From: Corbicula japonica
Lineage: Eukaryota > Mollusca > Bivalvia > Venerida > Cyrenidae
DNA length: 64,000 nucleotides
Assembly: GCA_038501625.1 (NCBI GenBank)
Contig: JAZAYU010000079.1
Span: forward strand, 248,001-312,000
Direction: 5' to 3'
Made by a program: the position numbers and the translations under genes. Shown in pieces: positions 42,031-53,800 of the stretch (positions are counted from its first letter, which is position 1; each line of letters begins with the position of its first letter). The notes beneath the pieces were generated by a model that saw nothing but the letters and a program-made list of their open reading frames with translations, was not told where the DNA came from and did not search any database.

Positions 42031-42734
42031 AAGCATATTCTCAAAAAAAAATTTAATACATTTCATCTATAATACATTGTATATAATTTGGCAAGGTCAA
42101 ACTAAAAAGGTAATCTCAACAAGTTTTCCCATAGGTCATTTTGAAAATTTAATTGGTTTTTTATTTATTTGTTTTGCAAATCTACTTGTTATCATTTTCT
42201 TACTCTAACGTCATATGAAACAATTCACAGTTAGTACACAAATTGTATTGCTTGCTATAATGAAATGACTGCAAATCATAACCAATTTCTAAACTGTATT
42301 GTTAAAATGTTGAAAGTCTGATTATGTTGGATTTGTGTTGATTGGTGTCAACCAACATGTCAATGCCTGATATATTTCAGAAACCATGGGCTACAAACAT
42401 TGTTGCTATGACAAGTAGTGAACTTGCTAAGATCTATATAAACTTGAATGTTTCTTTTAGAAAAACAACAATTATATTGTGGATTTTAGCGAGGTTATGA
42501 CAGGGATGTTTAACAATGACTTTGAATACAAGTTTATGTTGAATGAATTGTGATAAAGTTGTAGATCTTCATGTTTTAAATAATACAGAAACTTGGAACA
42601 AAATCGACTTATTTATTTACTTCAAGATTAACAAAGAATTAAATGAAGAATTTTCTTTGTGAAAAACTTTATTACCGACTATGACATTTTAGCAAACACT
42701 TAAAGCAAGCAAGCAAATTTCCTTGATTTTCCTT
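42031..42734. other. No gene seen
   Basis: AT-rich, nothing recognised. Confidence 0.4.
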
Positions 42735-43075
42735 GCACCTCCCCCACACTTGCCCCAACAGGTTCTCGTATGAACAAATTAGTACAAAGTTTCTTGATGA
42801 TATAACTCCAACCCACAAATCAGCTCTACAATGTTGCATGTTAAAGCACACAAATACTGTATAAGTACTTATTTTTGGCGGGGGTTTAATTGTGGCTATA
42901 TTGACGGTCAGGGTCAGTTGCGCCAATATAAAACATCGCCAATAAAAATAACCGTCAATCAATAACACCGTTCTTATAAGGTAACCTCACATGTTCTCTT
43001 TTTCCTGTCTGTGAATGGAGGCTGTGTTTTCTGAATGAGTTTTTCCTGGTATGCATATTTCATTTGTCTTTACCA
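42735..43075. mobile_element. Two P 3' UTR fragments in opposite orientation
   Basis: Minus-sense piece 42,735-42,860 (cacacttgccccaacaggtt ... caatgttgcatg), and plus-sense terminus 42,975-43,070 (aggctgtgttttctgaatga ... tggtatgcatatttca), separated by ~110 bp of unassigned DNA. Confidence 0.75.
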
Positions 43076-43369
43076 CTACATGATGACTTTAAGCGATCTC
43101 TAATCTACGTTGTGCATCATCTCACTATTTAGCATTAAGTCAATAAATAAAAAAACATTCATATTAAGGAGGACAATCTGATTCTTTGATAACCTCAACT
43201 CTAAATTTAAATCAGAAGTGTTTATATTATACTTCTGCGTGCAGTTGGATACACAATGAAGAAAATCACAAATTGGCGAGTCTAATATTTCTCGAACCTT
43301 CATGTTTTTGAAACAATAAGAATATCATACACTTACTTAACAACTTTAAAAAAGGATTATCCGATCAAC

Positions 43370-43480
43370 CTTTTTGGGGGTTTTCCGGCTGGCTGAGTCG
43401 GTAGCGTTGCCTGAATTGCACGGCTGGGCGCTGTCGCCGTACGGCACGGGTTCACTCCCCAGTTGAGGCAAAATAATTTG
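43370..43480 (+). mobile_element. tRNA-like SINE unit
   Basis: ggctggctgagtcggtagcg (A-box region), ggctgggcgctgtcgccgta, cacgggttcactccccag (B-box region) and tail ttgaggcaaaataattt. It is closer than its siblings to a canonical A box, but still no full tRNA fold. Confidence 0.8.
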
Positions 43481-45449
43481 CAAACTCTTCCAAAATAATG
43501 TTTTGCAGAAGGGAATACAATTTCACTCCACTCTTCTTTTTCATTTCCTGTTACAATTATATAGAACAACAAATATGATTGTTCTTTTCCACTATGAATC
43601 TTACCTTTCTATATCCATCTAAAACGCATATGATTTTTTATATAAATACCTTACTTAAGTCATTTTCGAAATATTCAATCGATTTTTTATTAAACCACGC
43701 AGATAATTATATAAGACAAGATTGTTCGTAGCAATCAATTGAAATTACCGCCTGACCTCATTTTAAGGTGGGATATCTGCTGACATGAAATAAATATTTG
43801 CCCGCTAAACCATAAAGCAGTTTCAGAAAAAGCGCTGGCTCCATCCTGAATAAAGACCTATAGGTGGAGAGTCGTAAATGTCCATTCTGCAATATCAACA
43901 GTAAACATGGATTAGAGCAGCCATGTGCACAGTTATTGACATATCCACTTGTACGAGCACGAAAGCAAATAAAATCAAAAGTTAAAAGCCAGTAACCAAA
44001 ATTATTGACAAGTGCCATGAAAGACGAGACGGAGACGAAACCGACAAAACAAATTAGGTAGGGTACCGTTTTGAAGGGTTACTTACAAAAATATAGGTCA
44101 TTGGAAGAGGAGGGGTATGGAGCGGATAAACGATTTAACTCGTGCAAGCTTATGTCTATCCTATCCAACATTTTATAACCAAACAGATAGAACTTATGAG
44201 TTCGATACCACAATGCAACCTATACACACGCAGCAAGAAAACAAACTAATAAAGCAAATATAAGAGACTGAAAGTCTGCTACTTGTTTGACTATTTACAA
44301 AAATTACTGTCAGTGACCCCCTGTATCAAACTTACTTTTCTGAAATGCTGTATTAACAAAGTTTGACAAAACCTGCTACATTATTTACAATAGGAAATCT
44401 GTCTTAGTAAAATAAAACCTTTGAAAAAAGTAATGTTTATGCTAATTTAATGCCAAATCGGAAATTTATTACTAATTAATGCACGATCTGGTTAGTAATT
44501 GATAAACCCCAAGCGCCGAGAATCAAGTTATACAGGAGATCAATTTGAAACAAAACATATTCCAACCGATGTAAAACCTTTTACGTTCTATAAAAGGCGC
44601 GTCTGGTATTTAAATGCAGATTTAAATGCAAATTGTGTATGTATACTACATGGGATGTTGTTGAATATTGTAGATCCAGATCAGCTGGAACACCTGTTAA
44701 TCTGTTGTTGTCTGATCAGGACAGTGTACGTAAATTTTAAAATGAAATCTACGGATCTTTATAATAAAACATTATTGCTAAGCTTAGGCCTAACGTCAAT
44801 TTTTTAATTGCAGGGTTTCTATTGGCGTTTGTAAATCAGAGCGATTTTCGAGTTTTTGTTGACAGATCCTTCCATTTTTTGATTCCCTTCATGTTCTTTT
44901 AATCTACGTTTTTCTCTATTAAATTATTATGTGTAATTGTAACTAAAGGTTTAGTTAACCTTCAATTAAATATTTATGGCTTTAGACTTTCGTCTAAAGT
45001 TGTTGTATTTCTATTCTTGACGAAAATGATCAATTACACAAAAACCGTTACAAAAATAATTGAGATCCAATTTCCTCACTGAATACACGTATTTCATTCA
45101 TTTTTAAATCATTTCATAAAGAAAATTATAATTAAAATGTATTTTATTATAAATTGCTTTTAACTGCAATATTTGGCTGACAGTTTCTATTTGAAAAAAA
45201 AAATCATTCTATCGTTATGCGCTTACACGCTGGATTTTGTTAACGTAACAAACATAAAGGTTTTAAAATTAAGATTGCAAAACTTATTTTAAGAAATGAT
45301 TATTTCACTAAGTGTTTCCACAAAAATAGGATAGATTCACGAAGGGTCAAAAGTGGTCTAATATTTCTAAACTTTTCAATAGAAATAACATCAAAGAATG
45401 TTTGCTATCTGATAACAATTAAAGGCAATCATAATAACTAAAATAAAAA
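43481..45449. other. No secure gene; possible first exon at 44,077-44,162
   Basis: On the minus strand an ATG at 44,162 opens MLDRIDISLHELNRLSAPYP... and meets a strong donor (TTTTT|gtaagtaac) at about 44,077. It leaves phase 1 and would create a stop if joined directly to exon B1, so it is only a candidate. The rest is AT-rich and unassigned. Confidence 0.25.
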
Positions 45450-45837
45450 AGAATGTCGCATGTGTTTTGAAAAACTTTTAAAACTAGGTTATCGGTATCA
45501 CAAATTAAGGAAAAACTTGTGGCAAGTTTTATCGCCGATACCCAGATTTAATTGAAAAAATACAGGTGCAGTTTAAAATCACTTTTGCGACAAAGTACAG
45601 CCAGTTTTTTATGGAGATTTAATTTATAAACTTAAGCAAATAAAATGCGATGTTGATTTCTATGGTTATTCTTAAAATCCATCTATAAATTCAAAAAGAA
45701 AGGTTACCAACATGATATTCTACAGCGCTCTGCAGGTCTGGTGATTAACCCATCTACGGATGATCATTACGGTTATCTCTTTTGTTGCACGACGGTGGCA
45801 GGGGTTTAAGAGTTTATGAAGGTTTATGAGGAAATCT

Positions 45838-45950
45838 TGTAGAATGATATTGCCTCTACCTGGGATCGAACCCGCACCGTCACGGCGACAGCGCCTAGCC
45901 CTGCTATTCCGACGATGCAAACCCCAAAACGGTTGGTCGGATAGCTTTTC
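45838..45950 (-). mobile_element. tRNA-like SINE unit in P
   Basis: Minus sense; ctacctgggatcgaacccgc holds a near-perfect B box (GGTTCGATCCC on the minus strand). The A-box side is partly lost. Not a tRNA gene. Confidence 0.8.
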
Positions 45951-46025
45951 ACTGCTATTAGCTCCTTATGTTTTATGTTTGTGTGCTTTTGCATTCAACA
46001 TTGTGAGCACATAAGGTGGGTTATA

Positions 46026-47247
46026 CACTAGCCAAAAGTTCTAAGTGCACACTTGATAAATGTTCATTTTTCCAATAATTTGATTGAATCTTTCAAAATA
46101 GTGTAAATTACAATGAAGAAGAATCAATATTCTATTAAAGCACACCAAAAATTTTAAGTCTGCTTAACCAGATTAAAAAATAATAATATTTTAGCTCACT
46201 TGTTCTCAGAAAGCAATTCTCAAGTTTATTATCATTGCATCGGCTATCATTTGTGATCGTTTTCTCATCTCTGTATAATTTAAATTACATGCAGATTTAA
46301 AGGAAATACTGTAGTTTGCCATTCCATTGCACTGAAATAGCTTTCTGTAGCTTTGTAATGGTCTGCTGGGCACGATGAGCCAACACACTCAACTTTATTT
46401 TATCCATAACGTTTTTACAGGATTTCAAGGAGAAAATTCCATTTTTCACACAATGTTTTGTGCCAAAAGCTTTTGAATTGCTTAGCAGTTTGGGATGATA
46501 CAATTTTCTATGATAGATGTGTAACAGCCTTTCCAAACGAAAAAAATGTATTCATTTCGATAAAATTGACCAGTTTTCGGATACGCCTTTTGACCGAATA
46601 AGCGTCATTTTCGAATAATTCGATTTTGAATTTTATTGAATTTCTATAAATTTTAGTTTTAAATTTTTATTTATTGGACACTTATCCAACAAATGATACA
46701 CTAATTTTTTCGATTTTACGTTGTTTTACGTAAATATTTAATGACGTAATTGAGTAACATCAGCGTTCAACGTAAGCAACGTAATCAATCTAGAAAATAA
46801 TATCGTTTGATTTTATTCTTAAATTAATAAAATATGCAAAAATAAGGTATTTCTTTTGCATTTACGAAAACCGTCAAGATATTTTTACAACAAATTTGAA
46901 GTTGTGCCTGTGAAAAGAATTTTGACGGCAATGTCGTTGTCTGCTGACGTCAACCGTTCCATGGTCACAATTTGTTGGTGTGTTTTTCGTGTTTGTCTTG
47001 AGTCGGTGAACATGTGAAAAACAAAAACGATTGTAAAAAAAATAAATTTCGCTTGCCGCACGGGGATAATGCATAAAAAACGTATGCCGACGTGGATGAC
47101 GTAAAACGTAAAACATATGCACGGTTTTCAAAAAATTATTGTTGTTTGATCATTATTAACATTAAGTCAAACTTTCATTCAATTTGAATAAGTTTACTTT
47201 AAGATATTCAAAATTGAAAAGTGTGCACTTGGAACTTTTGACCAGTG
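46026..47247. mobile_element. Tc1/mariner-type element, copy 1 (1,222 bp)
   Basis: Ends CACTAGCCAAAAGTTCTAAG and, inverted, CACTGGTCAAAAGTTCCAAG, with TA outside both (46,024-46,025 and 47,248-47,249). It interrupts a P 3' UTR. A minus-strand frame at 46,297-46,536 ends MDKIKLSVLAHRAQQTITKL..., faintly like the C-terminus of a Tc1-type transposase, but no DDE frame is seen, so it is probably non-autonomous. Copy 2 is at 51,526. Confidence 0.9.
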
Positions 47248-47294
47248 TAGTTATTTCACCAAGACAACTTGTACTTGTGTGTTGATATAAAATG

Positions 47295-47660
47295 ATATTG
47301 CCTCTACCTGGGAGCGACAACGCATAGCCTTGCAATTCCGACGATGCAACCAGCTGAGCTAACCGGGACAACACCCAAAAAGGTTGATCGGATAGCCCTG
47401 ATATACGTTATCATCACTGCACGACATCGGTAACGGGATATTTCACTGATAACAGTACTGACTATGTACGGGTGACGTTTTACGGCCGCCATACTGCATA
47501 AATAGCGCTTCTGCAAATTTCAAATCATATTGCCTCTACCTGGACGCGAACCCGAACCGTCACGGCGACAGCGCCTAGCCCTGCTGTTCGGACGACGCAA
47601 CCAACTGAGCTAACCGAGACAAACCTCCAAAATGGTTGATCGGATAGCCCTGATATACGT
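47295..47660 (-). mobile_element. SINE chain: tRNA-like, body, tRNA-like
   Basis: Read on the minus strand: tRNA-like unit 1 (47,645-47,530; ggttagctcagttggttgcg ... ggttcgggttcgcgtccagg), body (47,525-47,400; gtatggcggccgtaaaacgt, cagtactgttatcagtgaaa, gctatccgatcaac), then tRNA-like unit 2 (47,395-47,297; B-box region deleted). Confidence 0.85.
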
Positions 47661-47689
47661 TATCATCACTGCACGACATCGTAACCTCT

Positions 47690-47935
47690 TGGGGCAAGTG
47701 TGAGGTTGGTGCACCGTAGAACCTGGTTTAAAACACCAGAGGCAATTTGTTTTGCCACTGACCGTTCCAAGGCGGTAACCCTTAGAGTTCTCATTTTCGT
47801 TAATTGTTTTTGGCGTCTTATTTGAATTGACATACTTATAATAAACACTCTATTTTTTCCTCTCTTCTTTTTCGCTGCGTGGGAAGGTCATATTTTGTTA
47901 GTGTGGTGATTTCTGATATATATATTTCATTTTTT
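47690..47935 (+). mobile_element. P element 3' end
   Basis: ttggggcaagtgtgaggttg ... ccactgaccgttccaaggcg ... tgatttctgatatatatatt. It continues the P sequence broken at 47,290, so the SINE chain was inserted into the same P UTR. Confidence 0.8.
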
Positions 47936-48399
47936 TTCAAAATTTTCTTTTCTTGTGAAAGATCATCAATATTCGTTGTCATTGATTTGATCTGCTCATA
48001 AAGTTTTCTTTTTCTTTTTTCAGTACAGTCACTTCTGATGTGTCGCCATTTTTCCAAGTAAATCTTTGTTATTGTTTTCTTGCATTGTTTTTGACAAATC
48101 GGTGTCACATTCAATTTGTACGTCGGTCATAGTGGATTTATCCCCTTTTAGCATGACGTTTTGCACTCACACTCTCCACCTGATCACAGAGCATGCGGAC
48201 AGACATTTTTGTACTGGTGTTTCGGTATTCTAAGTAAGTGATTGTTTTTGATTTTTCATGAGTTGTAATTTTTACCTGATCAAAATATTTCGCATTTTAT
48301 CAAGCATATCTGAATTTCTCTTCAACTACTCTGCCCAGCATGTCATGCACTTGAGTCTTCTTACATTTTCTTTCATGCATATCCGTGCCGATAAACACA
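47936..48399. other. No gene seen
   Basis: A 92-residue minus-strand Lys-rich frame (47,836-48,114) overlaps the P terminus and is not recognised. The rest is unassigned. Confidence 0.4.
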
Positions 48400-48890
48400 T
48401 TGACCAAAAAACCAAGTACAAAAAAGGGGCATAACTACATCAACTGTGTCTTAGACCTAAAGAATTTTGCATTATCATGAGCGTGTTGTCACAAGCAATA
48501 TATTTTGAAAGCTCCATTAGGAAATATTGAAGAATGGCGAAGTTATAGCCAACGTTAAGTTTTCGTGTCAAAATCCAAGTACAAAAAGGGGCATAACATT
48601 GTCAAGTGTGACCTCCTTGACATAAAGAATTTGGCATCATCATGATCATGTTGTCATAAACAATATAACTGGAAAGTTTCATGAAGAAATATGGCAACGT
48701 TATAGCCAATGTGAAGTTTTTATGTCAAAATTAAAGTACAAAAAGGGACATAACTCCAACAAATTTGATCTTGATCCAAAGAATTTGACATCATCATGAG
48801 CGTGTTGTCATAAGCGGACAGAATGACGGACAAAGTGCCTTCTTTGTATCGCCTTTTCTTCGAAAGAGCGACAGGAAAAGACTTTTCATG
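48400..48890 (+). repeat. Tandem array, ~160-bp monomer, three units
   Basis: Units share aagtacaaaaaggggcataa, catcatgagcgtgttgtcat, gaaagtttcatgaagaaata and gttatagccaacgttaagtt. It ends with gcggacagaatgacggacaa. Confidence 0.85.
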
Positions 48891-50235
48891 TTTTCTTTCG
48901 GTTTAACTGGTATAACATTTTGCTGTATTTTCTTCAAAATTCAACATTTATAATATTAGAGTTATAATAGAGTGAAAAATAATATACCAAGTCTGTATTT
49001 ACGTCCGGGTGCTTCAGTTATATGAAATAATGATTTTTTACAATGCACGAACACACACAAAAAGGAAAAAAACTGCACCAGAACTTAGGAATCGCTGTTT
49101 AGAACGTCACAGAAAAACGATAAAGATATTGTGTACACACGTATCAACAAAATGTTGTGTTCATCTGTCAAAATAATATAAAAATTAAAAAAAAAATAGA
49201 ACAAAATAATTTGCCATTTAAACCAAAAGTAAACATAAGGGGGTCTTTCTCTAATTTCTACAAAAGAAGAAATTGCTTTGACAAAACGCCACAATTTGTT
49301 GTAAACTAGCTTGACCTATAAGAATGCGAACGGGTTATCTTTAAGTAAGTATCAGCATACATTCTACCAAATTTGTTCACTAATGTTAAGCTGGCAAAGA
49401 GCATTTTCATAAATTTTGAAATTTGAAATTTTAGTCTTTTGTCTGTGATCAATTAGCAGTTCAATACATATATTTACTTCGGAAAAGTATGGTTTCTTAT
49501 TCTTGTTATACTACTAATCTGTTCCGCAATATGTTAGACAATAGAGATGATGATAGCGTGTTGTGTTACTGAGTCGCCTTTGCGAATACAGCAATGACGG
49601 AAGATAATTATATACAATAGATTACGTATCCCTTAGTTCTGTGGCGATATTGTGTATGAGGTTATCTTTCTGAGCGAGTTACGCACTCATTATTTCTTCA
49701 AAGTTTAACCATTCTTTCTCCTTTTAGTAGAAAAGATGCTCTCATAGACTCAAACGTCAAGAAGAATTAGAAATAAAAACGATTGGTCGTAATGCAAGAG
49801 CGACATTATCTACCTGCATTTTTTTATTATTAAAGTATTCTTCGCTTATGAAGCGAACGTTTAACTACAACACCAGGCATCAAGTATTATCAAATTCCAT
49901 AAAACATAATATACATGTACAATACAAGATTAAAACTTTCATGTGATGTGTCAGATAAATACCACCATCATTCACCCACACATTGTCCCTCCGCCGTATT
50001 CATATTGTCATCACAGATCACTTAATAGATTCCTGGTGTTTTGAAAACCCGGTATTTCAACAGGTAGGTTTGTGAAACTGGTGGAACTGAAAGGTTCTAC
50101 AATGGTGCACATGTTTATGGTAGGTAGTACGTTTTAATAACATCAAATTTGCTATTCAACTAAATTCGACAGAATACTTGAATTTTACTTAAACAAGCAT
50201 TGCAAAATGTAAATGAAATAAAATGTGTATTTCAT

Positions 50236-50472
50236 TTATGCGAATTCTTTTTGTAAGTAAGAGGAAAGAAGCGTCTTAAGGGCAGCATTTTCAGTCTTTA
50301 AGTTGACAATTTCTTCTTTTAAACTTAGCACTTCCTGTTGATTACTCAAATTTTCTGATTTGACAGAAACATCGATTTTAGGCTCATCCAGAAACTTGGG
50401 ACGTAATTCTTTTGTCGCATTAGATGTTGACGACGACTTTTTGCCTTGTACAGAGTCCGACTGTGTCATTTC
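50236..50472 (-). CDS. Gene A terminal exon (A6): MTQSDS leucine-zipper-like C-terminus
   Basis: Acceptor ttgttctccattccag, phase 0: E-MTQSDSVQGKKSSSTSNATK, ELRPKFLDEPKIDVSVKSEN, then heptad-like LSNQQEVLSLKEEIVNLKTE and AALKTLLSSYLQKEFA, stop at 50,236. It is the longer and apparently ancestral version of the paralogous pair (gene B exon 8,157-8,378 is shifted near its end). The C-terminal 35 residues should form a coiled coil. An AATACA variant lies where gene B has AATAAA. Confidence 0.78.
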   Translation of the reverse strand, partial: EMTQSDSVQGKKSSSTSNATKELRPKFLDEPKIDVSVKSENLSNQQEVLSLKEEIVNLKTENAALKTLLSSYLQKEFA

Positions 50473-50782
50473 CTGGAATGGAGAACAAAAAATGTCAGAA
50501 AATTAATGTATACTTAAAGAAATAAGAAACGCAACCTCTTAAAACACGAAATGTATTTCGTGTTTAAAGAAGTTGCGTTTCTAATTTCTTCTTCGTTAAT
50601 TGTTTGTAGCGTCCTATTTGAATTGACATACTTATATAAAACATGCTCTCTCTCTCTTCCTCTCTTCTTTTTCGCTGCGTGGGGAGGCTGTGTTTTTTTA
50701 GTGTGGCGATTCCTGAAATGCATATATTACATTTTTAGGTATATATAAGGTTTCTTTAACAAATAACGAATATAAATTATTT

Positions 50783-50825
<43 letters not shown>

Positions 50826-53800
50826 TAAACCGCCAAAAAATGACTGCAGTTAACAAAAGAAATTTGGGAGCAAACATGTTCTCAGCCAACAGCCTAAAAA
50901 TAGATAAAAAATTAAAAACATCCAATTTTTTGACACACTTAAATTAGGGAAAGCACATTTTAGTCACTTTACCGACAATTTTCTTCCTGGTACCGAGTCT
51001 GTCCCAGTCACTTTCTGAAAAAAAGAATAATATGCGAGTTGATATTTCCATGATTTAGATGAATCGCTGTTAAACTGAATCAGTTACCTATATTAAGCAG
51101 GTAAACGTTACATGTAGAAAACAAATACGATGTCAGATTTGTAAGCACTAAATGACGCAATTGACAAAGAATCGATAAATTGTAAATTTGCAAAAAAGTG
51201 AATCTGATTGTTTTGTAGTACATGGATTTCAATACGTAAAACAATGAAGCCAACAACATACAGCATGATGTTAAAGTTTGAAACCTAACCATGGCAGATC
51301 TATGCAATTCAGTAACACTTACCATATCTTTGACACCTTTAGCAACTTGCACCACATCTTTTTTTTCTTGTAGTAATTCGCATGTATTTGATTTTTTTTT
51401 GTTTTCCTGCATCCATTCTAAATAAAAATCAAATATTTAGTTCAAGTATCCATTCTTTAATGAAATAGTTTCTTTTCGCTTAAATTGACATAGAAAAAGT
51501 GAAATAGGTATACCGACGCCTCATACACTAGCCAAAAGTTCTAAGTGCACACTTGATAAATGTTAATTTTTCCAATAATTTGATTGAATCTTTCAAAATA
51601 GTGTAAATTACAATGAAGAAGAATCAATATTCTATAAAAACAAACCAAAAATTTTAAGTCTGCTTAACCAGATTAAAAATAATAATATTTTAGCTCACTT
51701 GTTCTCAGAAAGCAATTCTCAAGTTAATTATCATTGCATCGGCTATCATTTGTGATCGTTGTCTCATCTCTGTATAATTTAAATTACATGCAGATTTAAA
51801 GGAAATACTGTAGTTTGCCATTCCATTGCACTGAAATAGCTTTCTGTAGCTTTGTAATGGTCTGCTGGGCACGATGAGACAACACACTCAACTTTATTTT
51901 ATCCATAACGTTTTTACAGGATTTCAAGGAGAAAATTCCATTTTTCACACAATGTTTTGTGCCAAAAGCTTTTGAATTGTCTAGCAGTTTGGGATGATAC
52001 AATTTTCTATGATAGATGTGTAACAGCCTTTCCAAACGAAAAAAATGTATTCATTTCGATAAAATTGACCAGTTTTGACCGAATAAGCGTCATTTTCGAA
52101 TAATTCGATTTTGAATTTTATTGAATTTCTATAAATTTTAGTTTTAAATTTTTATTTATTGGACACTTATCCAACAAATGATACACTCATTTTTTCGATT
52201 TTACGTTGTTTTATAAATTTTGTAAATATTTAATGACGTAATTGAGTAACATCAGCGTTCAACGTAAGCAACGTAATCAATCTAGAAAATAATATCGTTT
52301 GATTTTATTCTTAAATTAATAAAATATGCAAAAATAAGGTATTTCTTTTGCATTTACGAAAACCGTCAAGTTTTTTTACAACAAATTTGAAGTTGTGCCT
52401 GTGAAAAGAATTTTGACGGCAATGTCGTTGTCTGCTGACGTCAACCGTTCCATGGTCACAATTTGTTGGTGTGTTTTTCGTGTTTGTCTTGAGTCGGTGA
52501 ACATGTGAAAAACAAAAACGATTGTAAAAAAAATAAATTTCGCTTGCCGCACGGGGATAATGCATAAAAAACGTATGTCGACGTGGATGACGTAAAACGT
52601 AAAACATATGCACGGTTTTCAAAAAATTATTGTTGTTTGATCATTATTAACATTAAGTCAAACTTTCATTCAATTTGAATAAGTTTACTTTAAGATATTC
52701 AAAATTGAAAAGTGTGCACTTGGAACTTTTGACCAGTGTACAGTAAAAAGGTAGAGACGAAACGAGAGCGTAGGTTATAAATTATTAATGAAAACCTGAG
52801 GGGTTATCGCCTTGGACCTGTCACTGCCACTGCGGTTAACACCCAGTAGAACTGCTTCTAGTGTGAATCAACATGAAACTGGTCACATAAGGGTTCTTGT
52901 ATGAACAAACAAGTACACGCTGTCTTGGTGAATTAAATCCCACCCACCGATCAATTCGACAATGTTGCATGCAAACGCACAAAAACGTTAAAAGTTATAA
53001 TCATTTTCAAGCAACAAAGGTGGGAATTCGGCGACGAAGATGGGTACTCAATGGTCTCTCTGAGATAAGAGCACCCGGGCTTTAAACAGGAAGAACGCGA
53101 TGGCAGGATTAAAGAAACTGATCTGGCGAAATATTATGCGACTGGGAGTATTCAAGCCATTGTCAAGGGAACTCCAATCTAAACTTCATTTTCTTTTCTT
53201 TTTTTTGTTTATTTAGGTTGAAAACAAAATTAATATGAAAGTTTTTGTCAATTTATTTTTTTACAAATGCAATTCAAAAACAGAGAACTCGAAAAGACTA
53301 AAGAAACAAGTAAAAGATGGGCAGTTGCTCTAAAATGACATAATTTAACGAATATAAAATCCCGCCGGTACAGCCAAGGTATTTTCATTGGAATATGCAG
53401 TGAATACTTGTCTCGCCAAGATATCTGTATTCAGTTATGTTTTGCAAAACAAAAACAAGATTCTATCATCTATGTATTGTTTTACTACCTCGGCAAAACA
53501 GTCAATCAAGATTTAATCACATATTCATAGTTTAACAAAGCACTGGACTATGGGATGGAATGGTAAAGTAATTCCATGTAAATTATTGGAATTTTTTGAG
53601 TACCGGTATCAGGAAACCTTACTTACCATCCTTTTGTAGATGCAAATATACAGCTATACATTCATCTGGGTCGTAGTTACATGCCCGTAATAATGCTAGA
53701 ATGTCCTGGCGATCACCCCAGGTTGGTACTGCTTCCTATAAAAGGAATAATGATATATTACTGCAAAAATGGCCATTTCACTCACTGACGCTTTACCCGA

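Larger units (their letters stand above)
45450..47290 (+). mobile_element. P element copy interrupted by a SINE and a mariner-like element
   Basis: RT remnants at 45,455-45,810 (EKLLKLGYRYHKLRKN, then FYGDLIYKLKQIK, YQHDILQRSAGLVINPSTDD) and the start of the UTR, then a minus-sense SINE (45,838-45,950). The UTR continues to ggtggg at 46,018, the Tc1-like element follows, and ttatttcaccaagacaactt resumes at 47,251. Confidence 0.8.
48890..50780 (-). repeat. Paralogous genomic segment: gene A 3' end and flank
   Basis: Colinear with 6,886-8,575 through flank, terminal exon, intron hairpin and beyond (to taacaaataacgaatata). Homology is moderate by eye and higher in the exon than in the flank, as expected if the exon is under selection (inference). 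Confidence 0.85.

Noticed and set aside
45838..45950. Possible tRNA gene from a good B box
   Set aside because: The A-box side is degenerate and no acceptor stem or cloverleaf can be formed; it matches the SINE family.
46874..47131. His/Arg-rich minus-strand frame, also found at 52,311-52,622
   Set aside because: Both lie in the two young mariner-like copies near the element end and resemble no transposase; identity reflects recent copying.
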